From Galactobacter sp. (GTDB lineage Bacteria > Actinomycetota > Actinomycetes > Actinomycetales > Micrococcaceae), in contig NZ_JALAGT010000151.1 in assembly GCF_022712295.1 (NCBI RefSeq), positions 1 to 26,694 on the forward strand: 26,694 bases of DNA, read 5' to 3'. Below, piece by piece: positions 17,701 through 24,242 of this stretch. Within the stretch, counting starts at the first letter, position 1, and every line of letters starts with the position of its first letter. The translations under genes and the position numbers were made by a program. The notes under the pieces were generated by a model. The model did not search any database. It was not told where the DNA came from and was given only the letters and a program-made list of their open reading frames with translations.

Positions 17701-18660
17701 GGGATCCAGAAGCGGTTCGCTGTCGATGCCGAGATCTTGGGGCTCACCGACCGCGGGGCCATGGATGCGTTGTGGGCGTGGATGCACCAGCCTGACGTGT
17801 CAGCGTGGACCAAGGTGGCGCAAGCCGTGCCGTACCTCTGGTCCAGGCGCAACAGCGGGATCGAGTCGGCTGTGAACGCGTACCTGATCGCGGAGCGGCT
17901 GGCGCAGGGTGAGGCTGCGGTCGGTGCCGGAGCGGCTGGAGTTGCCGGACTTGGCGGGTCCGCCGGCGCGGGCAACGTGGCCGAAGGTGGCAACCCGACG
18001 TGGAGTTGGACGAGCGACCACCTGGCCGTGACTGCGCAACGAGTCGAGTTCGAGGGGGCGCCGCAGATCGCCGTTGGCTTGTGCCTGGACGAGCGGCCCT
18101 CCGTGCTGGGGACTGAGGCTTTCAAGGCCGACTGGCGCACCTGGCTGCACCTGACCAACCTGCTCTCCTTCAACGACCCCGACCTCCTGCACGTGGGAAC
18201 TGTTTCCGGTCGCGACCCCCTCTCCCCACCGACCGTGTCCGGGAAAACGGACCCGGACCGGGTCGCTGAAGTCCGGAACGTGTCGGTGGCAGCGCCCGGC
18301 GAGACCACGGCGGAAGCCGTCGGCGAATCGTCGGACACTGCTGCCGCGTTGTCTGCGGACTGGGCCGAGCTGGTCGCTGCCGCTGCCTCCGAGTGGGAAT
18401 CCGAGTTCCTCACATCGCTGGCTCACATGGGTGGCCTCCCGCTGCCCGTCACCGGCGAAGAAGTGGATGGCGTCATGGTGGACATTTATTGGCCCGAGCA
18501 ACACGTCGCAGTCATAAGCCCCGAAGAGTTAGAAAACGACCCAGCCGTGGTGCAGGATGTTGAACAGAGCGGTGTCCGGGTCATTCAGGGCGATGCCCAG
18601 GCCGTGGCGGCCGCGGTGACATCGACGCACACGAGCGAGAATCAGGAGGCGGGCCGGTGA
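11779..18660 (+). CDS. Giant YprA/MrfA-type DEAD/DEAH helicase with DUF1998 and Vsr-like tail
   Basis: This 2293-aa superfamily 2 helicase has Walker A TGTGSGKT (113-120), Walker B DEFH (244-247) and motif III SATLG (340-344). The second lobe has TLEMGID (about 1155-1161) and QRVGRAGR (1182-1189). A disordered Glu/Pro/Ala run (about 299-328) interrupts lobe 1. About 750 residues between the lobes include CxxC pairs at 581/584 and 691/694, probably a zinc ribbon. More knuckles lie near 1062-1088, 1492-1513 and 1623-1648. A DUF1998 module (about 1670-1800) ends in a CSC...CQHC cluster (1760-1773), as in MrfA. Residues 1820-1960 resemble a Vsr/DUF559-type nuclease fold (PDF with D1884, DG at D1904, H1909), but the usual acidic ExK position is not evident. 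In DISARM, helicase (DrmA) and DUF1998 (DrmB) are separate; here they are one chain. DruE of Druantia is an alternative relative. Confidence 0.92.
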   Translation: MELLPSLQTGDLKRGLTDYLTTTFALTDRGVRESLDGFLADPDDGIFKGPYLRLRLPFKPAEPGWEDTLDWYEGFPPYGHQAKAFKRLASKPSDEQILAGQRFRRPQPTLVTTGTGSGKTESFLYPILDHVLRAKREGITGVKALILYPMNALANDQARRLAHLITKHDALRGVTAALYTGEAANEHRTAVTKDGLITDRGLIRETPPDILLTNYKMLDMLLLRPEDAPIWAKSADSLQYLVLDEFHTYDGAQGTDVALLIRRLGLMLARHRAHAENPGTPLADLALPAPADATNDASAEPAGGSAAEPDTAEPDTAEPGAVGPATAGGVLGQVTPVATSATLGTEGDPGAMLRFAETVFGETFSPDAVVTEDRFTAQEWSGLDAVPAFDQSQLDVDRVREFRDLAAELTEAGDLEGVMQAAYRLLRGDHKATPTLDPELTFNSGLELLRTSPLVHAILAHATDAISLEDLTERVLPGVRLNLLPGLRRTRQRSDEQVYALQREALQEFLALVIALISHVRAMDVKRGRESLSVETHLWVRELTRLDATVDEIPRFSWSDEGKPPLAGPDDVSLVLPSLYCRHCGRSGWGVLLASTGTDLAQDQSNVRRERLSRNERFRALMSGAPELDEATQPRGQRSDGLWFLDTVNRSLNHDLPKDDDESYRAGHVFPVLALMSHDDDPGKQALDDVCPACLAKDAIRFTGSSLATQLSVAVSGLFGSDALNTQEKKALVFTDSVQDAAHRAGFVQARSHTFTLRSTLRRALAETIAATGMDVHAGRASLESVVATAMSLAAPGGAGGAGSAEQRFALTPPDLTEHRNFRPYWDPKFAGKDESVKAAERVKQRLLFDAELEFGLNSATGRTLELTQAVAVQVEADSTTHLTRLARRALDALQDGAGNQISFLSDPTDAQLVAWARAILERIRTHGGIEHDWLKRYLETDGNRWQIWGGRRQWEGAPAFPKGRPAPSFPRIGHKPPNDAFDPVTSTQAWYARWTARVLGVAPSDSGALARALLDELAADGILKSFRTQSGVEFFQLSASRIVLSIPDGDALKAGEHAVECSRCKLVTPGTRQVVQQLTGAPCTTARCTGTLHPHQAEGDNFYRDLYSSHDTRRVVAREHTSLLPKNVRLDYETRFKNASHEPDAPNVLVATPTLEMGIDIGDLSTVMLASLPTSVANYVQRVGRAGRLTGNAMIVAFVPGTGKNLPRLHDPLSVINGSVRPPATYLGAREIVRRQFTASVLDLVAFDPTLAAPRTPRDVFGSVEHGTYLGAAMELAAAHAATLVANFARAVGHSGPSGVARAQGAREDLSAWLAPASGGGVSGFASYLTEAARHWDADVTELVDQRAAVQEAVNGDLQAALDEAKRLGDEGRRTEADRELRTAKATLASIRRSLSELTQTEYWVSVLERYGLLPNYTLLDDSVSLDVAVTWLDENTGQFETDPISLSRGASGALAELAPGATFYAQGMQIAVDAVDLGPAASAVERWQLCPECGWVNTAVALLRASVCALCGSGGIADVSQQLRVVPMTHVSAEVRRDEATINDRSEQRVRERFTIRAAASLDVTHRRSGWLASNVMDGGFGADYFDDAVIRWINFGRSGGGGAEHVVAGDTFKAPLFKVCEACGKLDIRVGKNEPFEHRAWCRYRKSRDEHNVEVALSRTLRTQAVVLHLPAAITYGDSFALPSLQAALLLGLREYIGGDPDHLDVLRVSDSGRGSSNQALLLHDRVPGGTGYLDDFSQPGVVRSVLAAALRVVSSCSCAGQDRLACQHCLLPFADSFELDNVSRLAAEQLLKQLLLSPSGGSDAADWEIEDAPERVRDTSIESHLEKQFRAALVKRLEDSGATVRETPGMLANSLRFKLQGKDEQWLLEPQVDVMGTRPDFILRQETGQATDIALAIYTDGFAYHASTAHNRVADDAAKRARLRSEGYLPNTGVERIIPWAITADDVTSFADNAPVAADLVRWKDARLVPGIQKRFAVDAEILGLTDRGAMDALWAWMHQPDVSAWTKVAQAVPYLWSRRNSGIESAVNAYLIAERLAQGEAAVGAGAAGVAGLGGSAGAGNVAEGGNPTWSWTSDHLAVTAQRVEFEGAPQIAVGLCLDERPSVLGTEAFKADWRTWLHLTNLLSFNDPDLLHVGTVSGRDPLSPPTVSGKTDPDRVAEVRNVSVAAPGETTAEAVGESSDTAAALSADWAELVAAAASEWESEFLTSLAHMGGLPLPVTGEEVDGVMVDIYWPEQHVAVISPEELENDPAVVQDVEQSGVRVIQGDAQAVAAAVTSTHTSENQEAGR
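18644..18649 (+). promoter_or_regulatory. Ribosome binding site fixing a GTG start
   Basis: AGGAGG lies 7 nt upstream of the GTG at 18657, inside the end of the 2293-aa helicase gene. It supports the GTG start, which overlaps the upstream stop by 4 nt (GTGA), and so retention of the N-terminal RelE-like domain of the next protein. Confidence 0.8.
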
Positions 18661-21113
18661 GATCAAGCATTACGCTCTCCAACCGGTTCGCCGATGTGGA
18701 TGGAAGTCTGTCCGCGAAGATTTACCGTTTCCTGGCCAAGGTTCAGGAGAACGATGCCGCTCCTGGGCTGCACATCGAGCCCATGAAGAATGCGGCGGAT
18801 CGACGTGCGCGGACCGGGCGAGTGGACGACAAGCACCGTGCTGTTTTGTTCCTGCTCGACACCAAGGAGGGGCGCCACTACCTCTACGTCGGGACCTTTG
18901 GGCATGACGACGCGATCGACAAGGCGCGGAGGCTGAAGGCGCAATACAACCCGGCGGTCGGTGTCACCGACGTGGTGGATGTGCAGCCCGAGCCGTGGGC
19001 TCCCGTTCCAGGGCGGGTCGCACCATCCGCTGGGGAATCCACGCTTCCGAACGCCCAGTCCGACGGCGGTCAGGAGGGCGGGGCTGCACCCGCAACGGAG
19101 ACGTCTAATCCGTTTGCTGCGCTGGGTGAGGCCGGGGCTCAGGCGGCCTTGGGGCTCGGTGTGAATCCTTCCGTGGTGCGCACCGCACAGGTGCAGCCTT
19201 CCGAGGCAGCGTGGCTGGACTACCTGGCCACGGTTCCTACCTGGCAGGGCCTGGTGATCACCGAACTGGCTGTGGGGAACACACCCGAATACATTGCTCA
19301 GGAGCTTCAGCTCGGTGGGTCGGACACGGACGAGTCCGTCGTTCACGGGAATGCCAGTGTTTCCTCTGCGGCAACATCAACGGGGCTTGATGATCCAACC
19401 GCGGATTCCCGCTCCACGAGTACTGCTGGGGCGCCGGAGGCGCCCGGATGCACCGAGGCGACTGACGTAGGTGGGCCGGGTACCGGGGCGTCGGGCACTG
19501 TGTCTGGCGACGATGCCACCGATGACCAGCTGCTGGCGGGCCTGCGTCACCCGGCCGCCGCGATGGAGTTCGCGTACATCGGCGAGGATGCGGACGCGCT
19601 GAGGGAGATCATCGAGTCCGGCGATTTCCAGCAGTGGCGCACCTTCCTGCACCCTCAGCAGCGCAAGTTCGTGGAGAAGCGCTTCAATGGGCCGGCCCGT
19701 ATTTCCGGTGGTGCCGGGACGGGCAAGACCGTGGTGGTGGTGCACCGAGCGGTGGCGCTGACGCGGGCCGATGATTCTTCGCGGGTGATTGCCACGACGT
19801 TCACCAAGGCGCTGGCCGCTCAGCTGCAGGGGCAAATCCGGGCGCTGGATTCGTCGGTGCCGCTGGCTGCTTCACTGGGGTCCGCCGGTCTCTACGTGCG
19901 CGGTTTGGATCAGTTGGCTGCCGAGGTCTTGACCGGGCGGTTTACACCTGGCGTTTCCGGGCTGGGGGAGCGGGCGATGGAGACCGTTTTCGGGTCCCCG
20001 CGTCACGTTCCTGGAAGCATTCTGACCGATGCGAAGGACCTTGCGCAGTGGAATCTTGCCCTGGACATGGCGTCACGGTCCGTTGTCTTGGACCGAACCG
20101 TTCTGACGCCGGAGTTCATGCGGGATGAGTATCTGGCCGTTGTCTTGCCGCAGCGGGTGCGGACGTCTGCCGACTACCTGCGGGCGCCTCGACGTGGAAG
20201 AGGTGTTGCTCTGAACCGCGGCAAGCGTGCGGCCGTGTGGAAGGTGATCGAGGAGTATCGGGCCGAGTCTGCCGCCGAGAACGTGCTGACGTTTGCCGAG
20301 CGGACGTTCGTGGCTGCGGCGTTGTTGGATGAGGCTTTTGATGCCGGTGGTGTGCGCCCCGCCGATCACGTGTTGGTGGATGAAGGCCAGGATCTGCACG
20401 AAGGTCACTGGCTGATGTTGCGGGCACTGGTTGCCCCGGGGCCGGATGACCTTTTCATCTCCGAGGACTCGCAGCAGCGGATCTATGGCCGGCATGTGGT
20501 GTTGTCCCGGGTAGGAATCCGGATTGTGGGGCGATCCCGTCGGCTCACCTTGAATTACCGCACCACCAAGCAGAACCTTGATGCTGCAGTTTCCGTGTTG
20601 CAAGGATCAACCACCCTTGATGTCGAGGACCAGGTGATCGATGGCTCTGGCTACACATCGGTGAGGTCCGGGCCAGAGCCGGTGGTGCTTTCGCCGACCG
20701 ACGCTGAGGACGAGTACCGGCTGATCGCCGAGGAACTGCTGAAATGGCAGGACGCATCTACGGAATCTGATCCTCACCTCCTGAATGATGCGGCTGTATT
20801 GGTGTTCGCGAATTACCAGGTGCAGCAGGTCATTGAAGGCTTGAAGCGGCACGGGGTGGAGGCCACCCAAGCCGGCGACGCCGCTAGCAACAGTAAGTCT
20901 TCCGGTGACTCTGTCCAGGTCCTGACGATGAATCGTTCGAAGGGTTTGGAGTTCCGAGTGGTGGCGTTGTCCGGTATCGGTGAGGGCAGCCCCTTCCGCG
21001 ATCTGCGCAAGTTCCAGAAGGGCCCCGACCGTGAAGAGGAGGCCGCAAGACGCCGTGCCCTCCTCTACGTCGCAATGACGAGGGCCCGAGACCTGCTTAT
21101 GAACATCCAATAG
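18657..21113 (+). CDS. RelE-like domain fused to a UvrD/Rep-type helicase
   Basis: The 818-aa protein joins two modules. Residues 1-92 resemble the RelE/ParE toxin fold: an N-terminal helix pair, then a basic GRVDDKHRAVLFLL strand and a YVGTFGHDDAIDKARR ending. A disordered linker (about 110-300) with one helical segment (185-220) follows. The rest is a superfamily 1 helicase with LHPQQRKFV (331-339, Q-motif), Walker A GGAGTGKT (351-358), Walker B DEGQD (575-579), SEDSQQRIYG (602-611), LNYRTTKQN (632-640), TMNRSKGLEF (757-766) and YVAMTRAR (804-811). The helicase motifs look intact, so ATP-driven DNA unwinding or translocation is expected. Similar RelE-like/UvrD fusions occur in other actinobacteria without a defined role. 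As last gene of the operon it is inferred to be an effector or loading motor of the defence system; whether the RelE part cleaves RNA or is only a binding platform is unknown. Confidence 0.9.
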   Translation: MRSSITLSNRFADVDGSLSAKIYRFLAKVQENDAAPGLHIEPMKNAADRRARTGRVDDKHRAVLFLLDTKEGRHYLYVGTFGHDDAIDKARRLKAQYNPAVGVTDVVDVQPEPWAPVPGRVAPSAGESTLPNAQSDGGQEGGAAPATETSNPFAALGEAGAQAALGLGVNPSVVRTAQVQPSEAAWLDYLATVPTWQGLVITELAVGNTPEYIAQELQLGGSDTDESVVHGNASVSSAATSTGLDDPTADSRSTSTAGAPEAPGCTEATDVGGPGTGASGTVSGDDATDDQLLAGLRHPAAAMEFAYIGEDADALREIIESGDFQQWRTFLHPQQRKFVEKRFNGPARISGGAGTGKTVVVVHRAVALTRADDSSRVIATTFTKALAAQLQGQIRALDSSVPLAASLGSAGLYVRGLDQLAAEVLTGRFTPGVSGLGERAMETVFGSPRHVPGSILTDAKDLAQWNLALDMASRSVVLDRTVLTPEFMRDEYLAVVLPQRVRTSADYLRAPRRGRGVALNRGKRAAVWKVIEEYRAESAAENVLTFAERTFVAAALLDEAFDAGGVRPADHVLVDEGQDLHEGHWLMLRALVAPGPDDLFISEDSQQRIYGRHVVLSRVGIRIVGRSRRLTLNYRTTKQNLDAAVSVLQGSTTLDVEDQVIDGSGYTSVRSGPEPVVLSPTDAEDEYRLIAEELLKWQDASTESDPHLLNDAAVLVFANYQVQQVIEGLKRHGVEATQAGDAASNSKSSGDSVQVLTMNRSKGLEFRVVALSGIGEGSPFRDLRKFQKGPDREEEAARRRALLYVAMTRARDLLMNIQ

Positions 21114-21285
21114 GAACGGTGCCTTGGCTGAGAATAGATTTACGAAGACTTCGATCGTATTAGTCGCATACAATCCGAAGTTTAGGTGAATTATTCAAGC
21201 GATACCTATGGGCTGCAAATCTGGAACGACAGCTCATGATCGGTTTCGCTGATGGATTGTCTTTAGGAGTGACGGGCGGAAATAA
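21114..21285 (+). other. AT-rich intergenic gap
   Basis: This 172-bp gap between the UvrD-like gene and the membrane-protein gene is distinctly AT-richer than the operon before it. A short inverted repeat CGAAG-A-CTTCG (21143-21153) is present but too small for a firm terminator call. No clear promoter pair was found. The gap is long enough for the membrane-protein gene to have its own transcript. Confidence 0.4.
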
Positions 21286-22554
21286 ATGACATTCGACTTC
21301 CCGTTCCTGTGGGGTGGACTTGTGTTTGCGGCAGTCTCTGCAGTGAACATAATTAGACACAAAACCGAGTGGCAGTACCCAAGTGTGGTTGCTGGGAAGT
21401 TGTGGATTCCTACTTCGGCTGCAATACTTTTAACCGTTTTTGCAACCCAAGTGTCCGGAAGTCAGGTGTTCATATACATAGTTTTATTCGAGATCATATG
21501 TTGCTGGATTCTGTCCAAGATATTGGTGCGGGCTGAAAATAGTGCGAAATGGAAGGAAGTTCCACATATTGTTCGTTGTGTGATAAAGAGCCTGGGCCGC
21601 GACTTCGCCCGTATATTAACTGGTAATAAGAGCATGGGTTGGAGACCGGGATTCGAAACTAGCCCCATGCATGCTACTATCGTGTGGACGCGAAATTTAT
21701 GGAGAAGATACCCGGGATGGGCCAAGATTTTAGCTGGTGGCGGCATTTTCCTATTGACAGCATTAATGCTGGGTATCGTGGTACTTATCTCCAAAACCTT
21801 GACTTCGCGAAGTAATGACTCGATAGTATTAAGGTTAGCCTGGGACTACTGGTTCGCGGCGTATGGGTCTCTGGCCGCATTTACGGGTTTGGTGATCATA
21901 TCAGTCACTCTATTGATCCACTTTTCTATATTTGGGACTAGGATTGCGCTAAAGAGTGACATCTTGGAACCCCTTTCGAGATGGTCCGGGGGTGGAAGTC
22001 TCGTCGGTTTAATATTCGGGCTATTAGTCGGACCCACCGCCTTTGCGCTTCAAAAGTTGGGCGTATTCGACTCCTCAAGTTCGGGGGAATTGCCGATCGC
22101 CAAAGGCTCGATACTAGCACTCTCGTCGGCCGGTCTTATCGCAGGATTCTTTGCCGGAGTGGTTAGAATTATTGTTTCAAGGAAACTCTCGCGAACAAAT
22201 CTTGTCTATTCGACTATCGCACAGTCACTCGGATCGGGCGTGTCGCTTGGGGTAACGATCATCCTAATGAAAGGATATCCTGAACGAGTCATGCATCAAA
22301 TGGCGAAAATGAATGCTGGAGGGGAAGGGTGGAATAAAGCGTGCAACACTAACGAGTTATACACTGTAGACGCCGACACTTTACAAAGTTGTATTAGCCT
22401 CACCGTCTTAGAGGGTGGGGCTACGATTCATATCAGTCACACGGCGGTACTCATTGCAGGTTGTATAGTATTTCCACTTGCGATATTTGGTATACGATTA
22501 GTCGATCGCATGGCAGAAAATTCGGCCCTGCGGATACTAGCTTTGATGAAATAG
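21286..22554 (+). CDS. Polytopic membrane protein of unknown function
   Basis: This 422-aa protein has about eight or nine hydrophobic segments. They lie near residues 5-23, 38-55, 58-78, 145-168, 186-212, 236-258, 273-293, 308-326 and 383-404. A basic cytoplasm-like loop (about 80-145) holds several Trp, Lys and Arg residues, and a probable extracytoplasmic loop (about 335-380) carries two Cys (about 353 and 368) that could form a disulphide. No transporter signature or catalytic motif was recognised. The ribosome site is modest (GGCGGA, 5 nt before the ATG). Codon use is far AT-richer than in the four genes upstream, which suggests separate acquisition. Its position next to a defence operon fits a membrane accessory or abortive-infection effector, but that is inference only. 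Confidence 0.75.
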   Translation: MTFDFPFLWGGLVFAAVSAVNIIRHKTEWQYPSVVAGKLWIPTSAAILLTVFATQVSGSQVFIYIVLFEIICCWILSKILVRAENSAKWKEVPHIVRCVIKSLGRDFARILTGNKSMGWRPGFETSPMHATIVWTRNLWRRYPGWAKILAGGGIFLLTALMLGIVVLISKTLTSRSNDSIVLRLAWDYWFAAYGSLAAFTGLVIISVTLLIHFSIFGTRIALKSDILEPLSRWSGGGSLVGLIFGLLVGPTAFALQKLGVFDSSSSGELPIAKGSILALSSAGLIAGFFAGVVRIIVSRKLSRTNLVYSTIAQSLGSGVSLGVTIILMKGYPERVMHQMAKMNAGGEGWNKACNTNELYTVDADTLQSCISLTVLEGGATIHISHTAVLIAGCIVFPLAIFGIRLVDRMAENSALRILALMK

Positions 22555-22742
22555 GTTTAGAATGACTTGTGCGGGCCCTCGTGCTGCATGAAAATCGGAA
22601 GCGTTGATCACCCATTTCGTTCGCGTGTCACGGACTCTCGCGCTCAGTGCTAGCTTTGCCCCTTTGTGTTTGAACACTTTCATTGGCCCGGAAGAGTTCG
22701 ACCTCGATGCCGCAGCATCACGCTGACCGTCGGTGATTGTGA
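22555..22742. other. Intergenic stretch, nothing firm
   Basis: This region follows the membrane-protein gene. A minus-strand frame (22537-22812) crosses it and overlaps the 3' end of that gene. It lacks a recognisable domain and a good ribosome site. No terminator with a U-tract was identified. Confidence 0.35.
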
Positions 22743-23005
22743 CTGGGGTCTCGTGGCGGTCGCGTGGTGGTAAGGCACGGGCATAACGAAGCCACTCCCG
22801 CCGAAGCGGCACTCATGCTGGGGTCGATGGTCCACAGATGCCGAAGATCATGGGCGACGGGAAACTTGGCTGTCGGAAGGTCGACAGTCACCCCTGCATT
22901 TCTGTCGAGTCACTCGAGGCGTACAAGGAGTGGGAACGCGCCCAGATGAGCAGCGGATTGGAGGAAACTTCCCGGCGGCAGAACGAGCTGGGCCTGGCCG
23001 AATGA
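22743..23005 (+). pseudogene. Frameshifted excisionase-like antitoxin remnant
   Basis: Two adjoining frames together read as the C-terminal half of a MerR/excisionase-type antitoxin of the kind paired with PIN-domain toxins. The first frame gives NEATPAEAALMLG (ending near 22822). The sequence then continues one frame over from about 22823 with PKIMGDGKLGCRKV, ISVESLEAYKEWERAQ and ETSRRQNELGLAE, ending at a TGA (23003-23005). In intact relatives these blocks form one continuous winged-helix protein whose C-terminus wraps the toxin. A single-base loss near 22822 explains the shift. A stop at 22740-22742 cuts off any upstream part, and no PIN toxin follows, because the next gene is the convergent regulator. 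The locus is therefore a relic. Confidence 0.6.
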
Positions 23006-23066
23006 CCGCGCAACGGGCTTGCCTTCTGTGGCTGGTTCTCACTCGCTGAGCCGACCCAGCAATCAT

Positions 23067-24101
23067 TTACTCCGCGTCGCTGCCCCAGTGCTCCGGCCAC
23101 GTGATGGTGGTGTCCCAGATCTGGTCTGAGTGGGGATCAGGCTTCGCCGTACCGTCCACGAAGTCCAGCAACGCCTCCCCGCAGCGTCGGCCGAACGCAC
23201 GAGCGTGCAGGTCGTGCGCCGCGATCACTGGCGAACCCAACTCGGACGCCGGATCTCCGGCAATCGACGCCACCCAGGGCACCGCACTCTCCGGATGGCC
23301 TATTCCCATTTCAGCGCAGGCCACCCCTGCCCATCTTTGGGCGCCGAAAAGGATCATGTCAGGAATGAACTCACCGATTGGCGTGCCGGATTTCAGGATT
23401 TGGCTCACGAACTCGATCAATGAAGCGTCCGGAGCGTTTACCGGGAACTCCAGCGCGGCGGCTGGGATGTCTCCCGCGAAGCCGTAGGCGATGAAATCTA
23501 ACCTGAGTTCCTCCACCCAGGCGCAATTGAATGTGGAATCCGGATGAATCATCAGCGGGCGCTGGGCCCCGGCGACCCGGGCTGCATCCAGCATCTGCGT
23601 CATGACGCCCTTGTAATCGGCCCGGATCACGTGCGTGCTCGGGGATGACTCCTCAGGCGTCCCATCCGCCATCACCAGCGGCACGTTGGCCCGATCAAGC
23701 TCCGCGAAGCGCTCGGAAGCCAGCTCGCAATCCACGAACACGGCCCCATCGATCCCGGTCCCCGCTGCACCCCGCGGATGGTCGGCGGTGGTCAGCACAA
23801 CATCCCGACCGGCCTCGGAGGCCACATCCACGAGCCCGAATGCGAAGTCCATGTAGAAGCTCAGGTGCTTGGCCTGGTGGGGGAGGTGCAGCTCCAGCGC
23901 CCCGGGACCTCCGGCTCGCAGATTGCGCGCCACAGCATTCGGCTTGAACCCCCGCTCGGAAGCATGGGCCAGCACCCGCTCACGCGTTGCCGAAGCCACA
24001 CGACCTTTGCCGTTCAACGCATTGGAGACGGTCGCGACGCCGAGCCCCAGCTCGGCGGCCAGCTGGGAGATGGTCAGACGAGGGGAAGGCATGGTCCCCA
24101 T
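23067..24101 (-). CDS. LacI-family transcriptional regulator
   Basis: This 344-aa repressor-type protein begins with a LacI helix-turn-helix (LTISQLAAELGLGVATVSNAL, about residues 9-29) followed by the hinge-helix region (FKPNAVARNLRAGG, about 53-66). A periplasmic-binding-protein-like effector domain covers the rest. The start is not fixed by a ribosome site: ATG at 24101 or at 24092 are both reasonable, while an in-frame ATG at 24179 would add a basic stretch not typical of LacI proteins. It is transcribed away from the amidohydrolase and permease genes and probably controls them and itself in response to their substrate. The ligand cannot be deduced. Confidence 0.9.
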   Translation of the reverse strand: MGTMPSPRLTISQLAAELGLGVATVSNALNGKGRVASATRERVLAHASERGFKPNAVARNLRAGGPGALELHLPHQAKHLSFYMDFAFGLVDVASEAGRDVVLTTADHPRGAAGTGIDGAVFVDCELASERFAELDRANVPLVMADGTPEESSPSTHVIRADYKGVMTQMLDAARVAGAQRPLMIHPDSTFNCAWVEELRLDFIAYGFAGDIPAAALEFPVNAPDASLIEFVSQILKSGTPIGEFIPDMILFGAQRWAGVACAEMGIGHPESAVPWVASIAGDPASELGSPVIAAHDLHARAFGRRCGEALLDFVDGTAKPDPHSDQIWDTTITWPEHWGSDAE

Positions 24102-24132
24102 GCTACGGGTACGCAAATTCCTCCGTGGCCCT

Positions 24133-24156
24133 TGCCACAATCTTCCGCGTGTGGCA
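24133..24156. promoter_or_regulatory. Inverted repeat in the divergent promoter region
   Basis: TGCCACA (24133-24139) and TGTGGCA (24150-24156) are perfect 7-bp arms spaced by 10 nt. They lie between the regulator and the amidohydrolase. The repeat could be a second operator or part of the regulator's own leader. The CTTTTG that follows on the plus strand could make it look like a terminator, but no plus-strand gene ends here. Confidence 0.35.
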
Positions 24157-24159
24157 CTT

Positions 24160-24186
24160 TTGACGAAACGATTCGGCACAAGAGAT
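24160..24186 (+). promoter_or_regulatory. Promoter with LacI-type operator for the catabolic genes
   Basis: A TTGACG -35 (24160-24165) overlaps the imperfect palindrome CGAAACGATTCG (24164-24175). This palindrome contains the AAACGNTT core typical of LacI-family operators. The -10 is weak (AGAGAT, 24181-24186, at 15 nt spacing). An operator inside the spacer would let the adjacent LacI-type protein block RNA polymerase. Confidence 0.45.
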
Positions 24187-24242
24187 CTCGTGGGCGAGTC
24201 GACCCGTCTTGTCCGACATCAACCCCCGTTGAGGATCGCAAC

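Noticed and set aside
22537..22812. 91-codon minus-strand frame
   Set aside because: Overlaps both the end of the membrane-protein gene and the antitoxin relic; no domain and no good ribosome site.
24133..24161. Hairpin followed by CTTTTG as a terminator
   Set aside because: No plus-strand gene ends upstream of it; a regulatory role in the divergent promoter region is more likely.
23778..24242. In-frame upstream extension of the amidohydrolase
   Set aside because: It would run antisense through the LacI-type regulator gene. GAGGA before the ATG at 24243 and the normal family start favour the shorter form.
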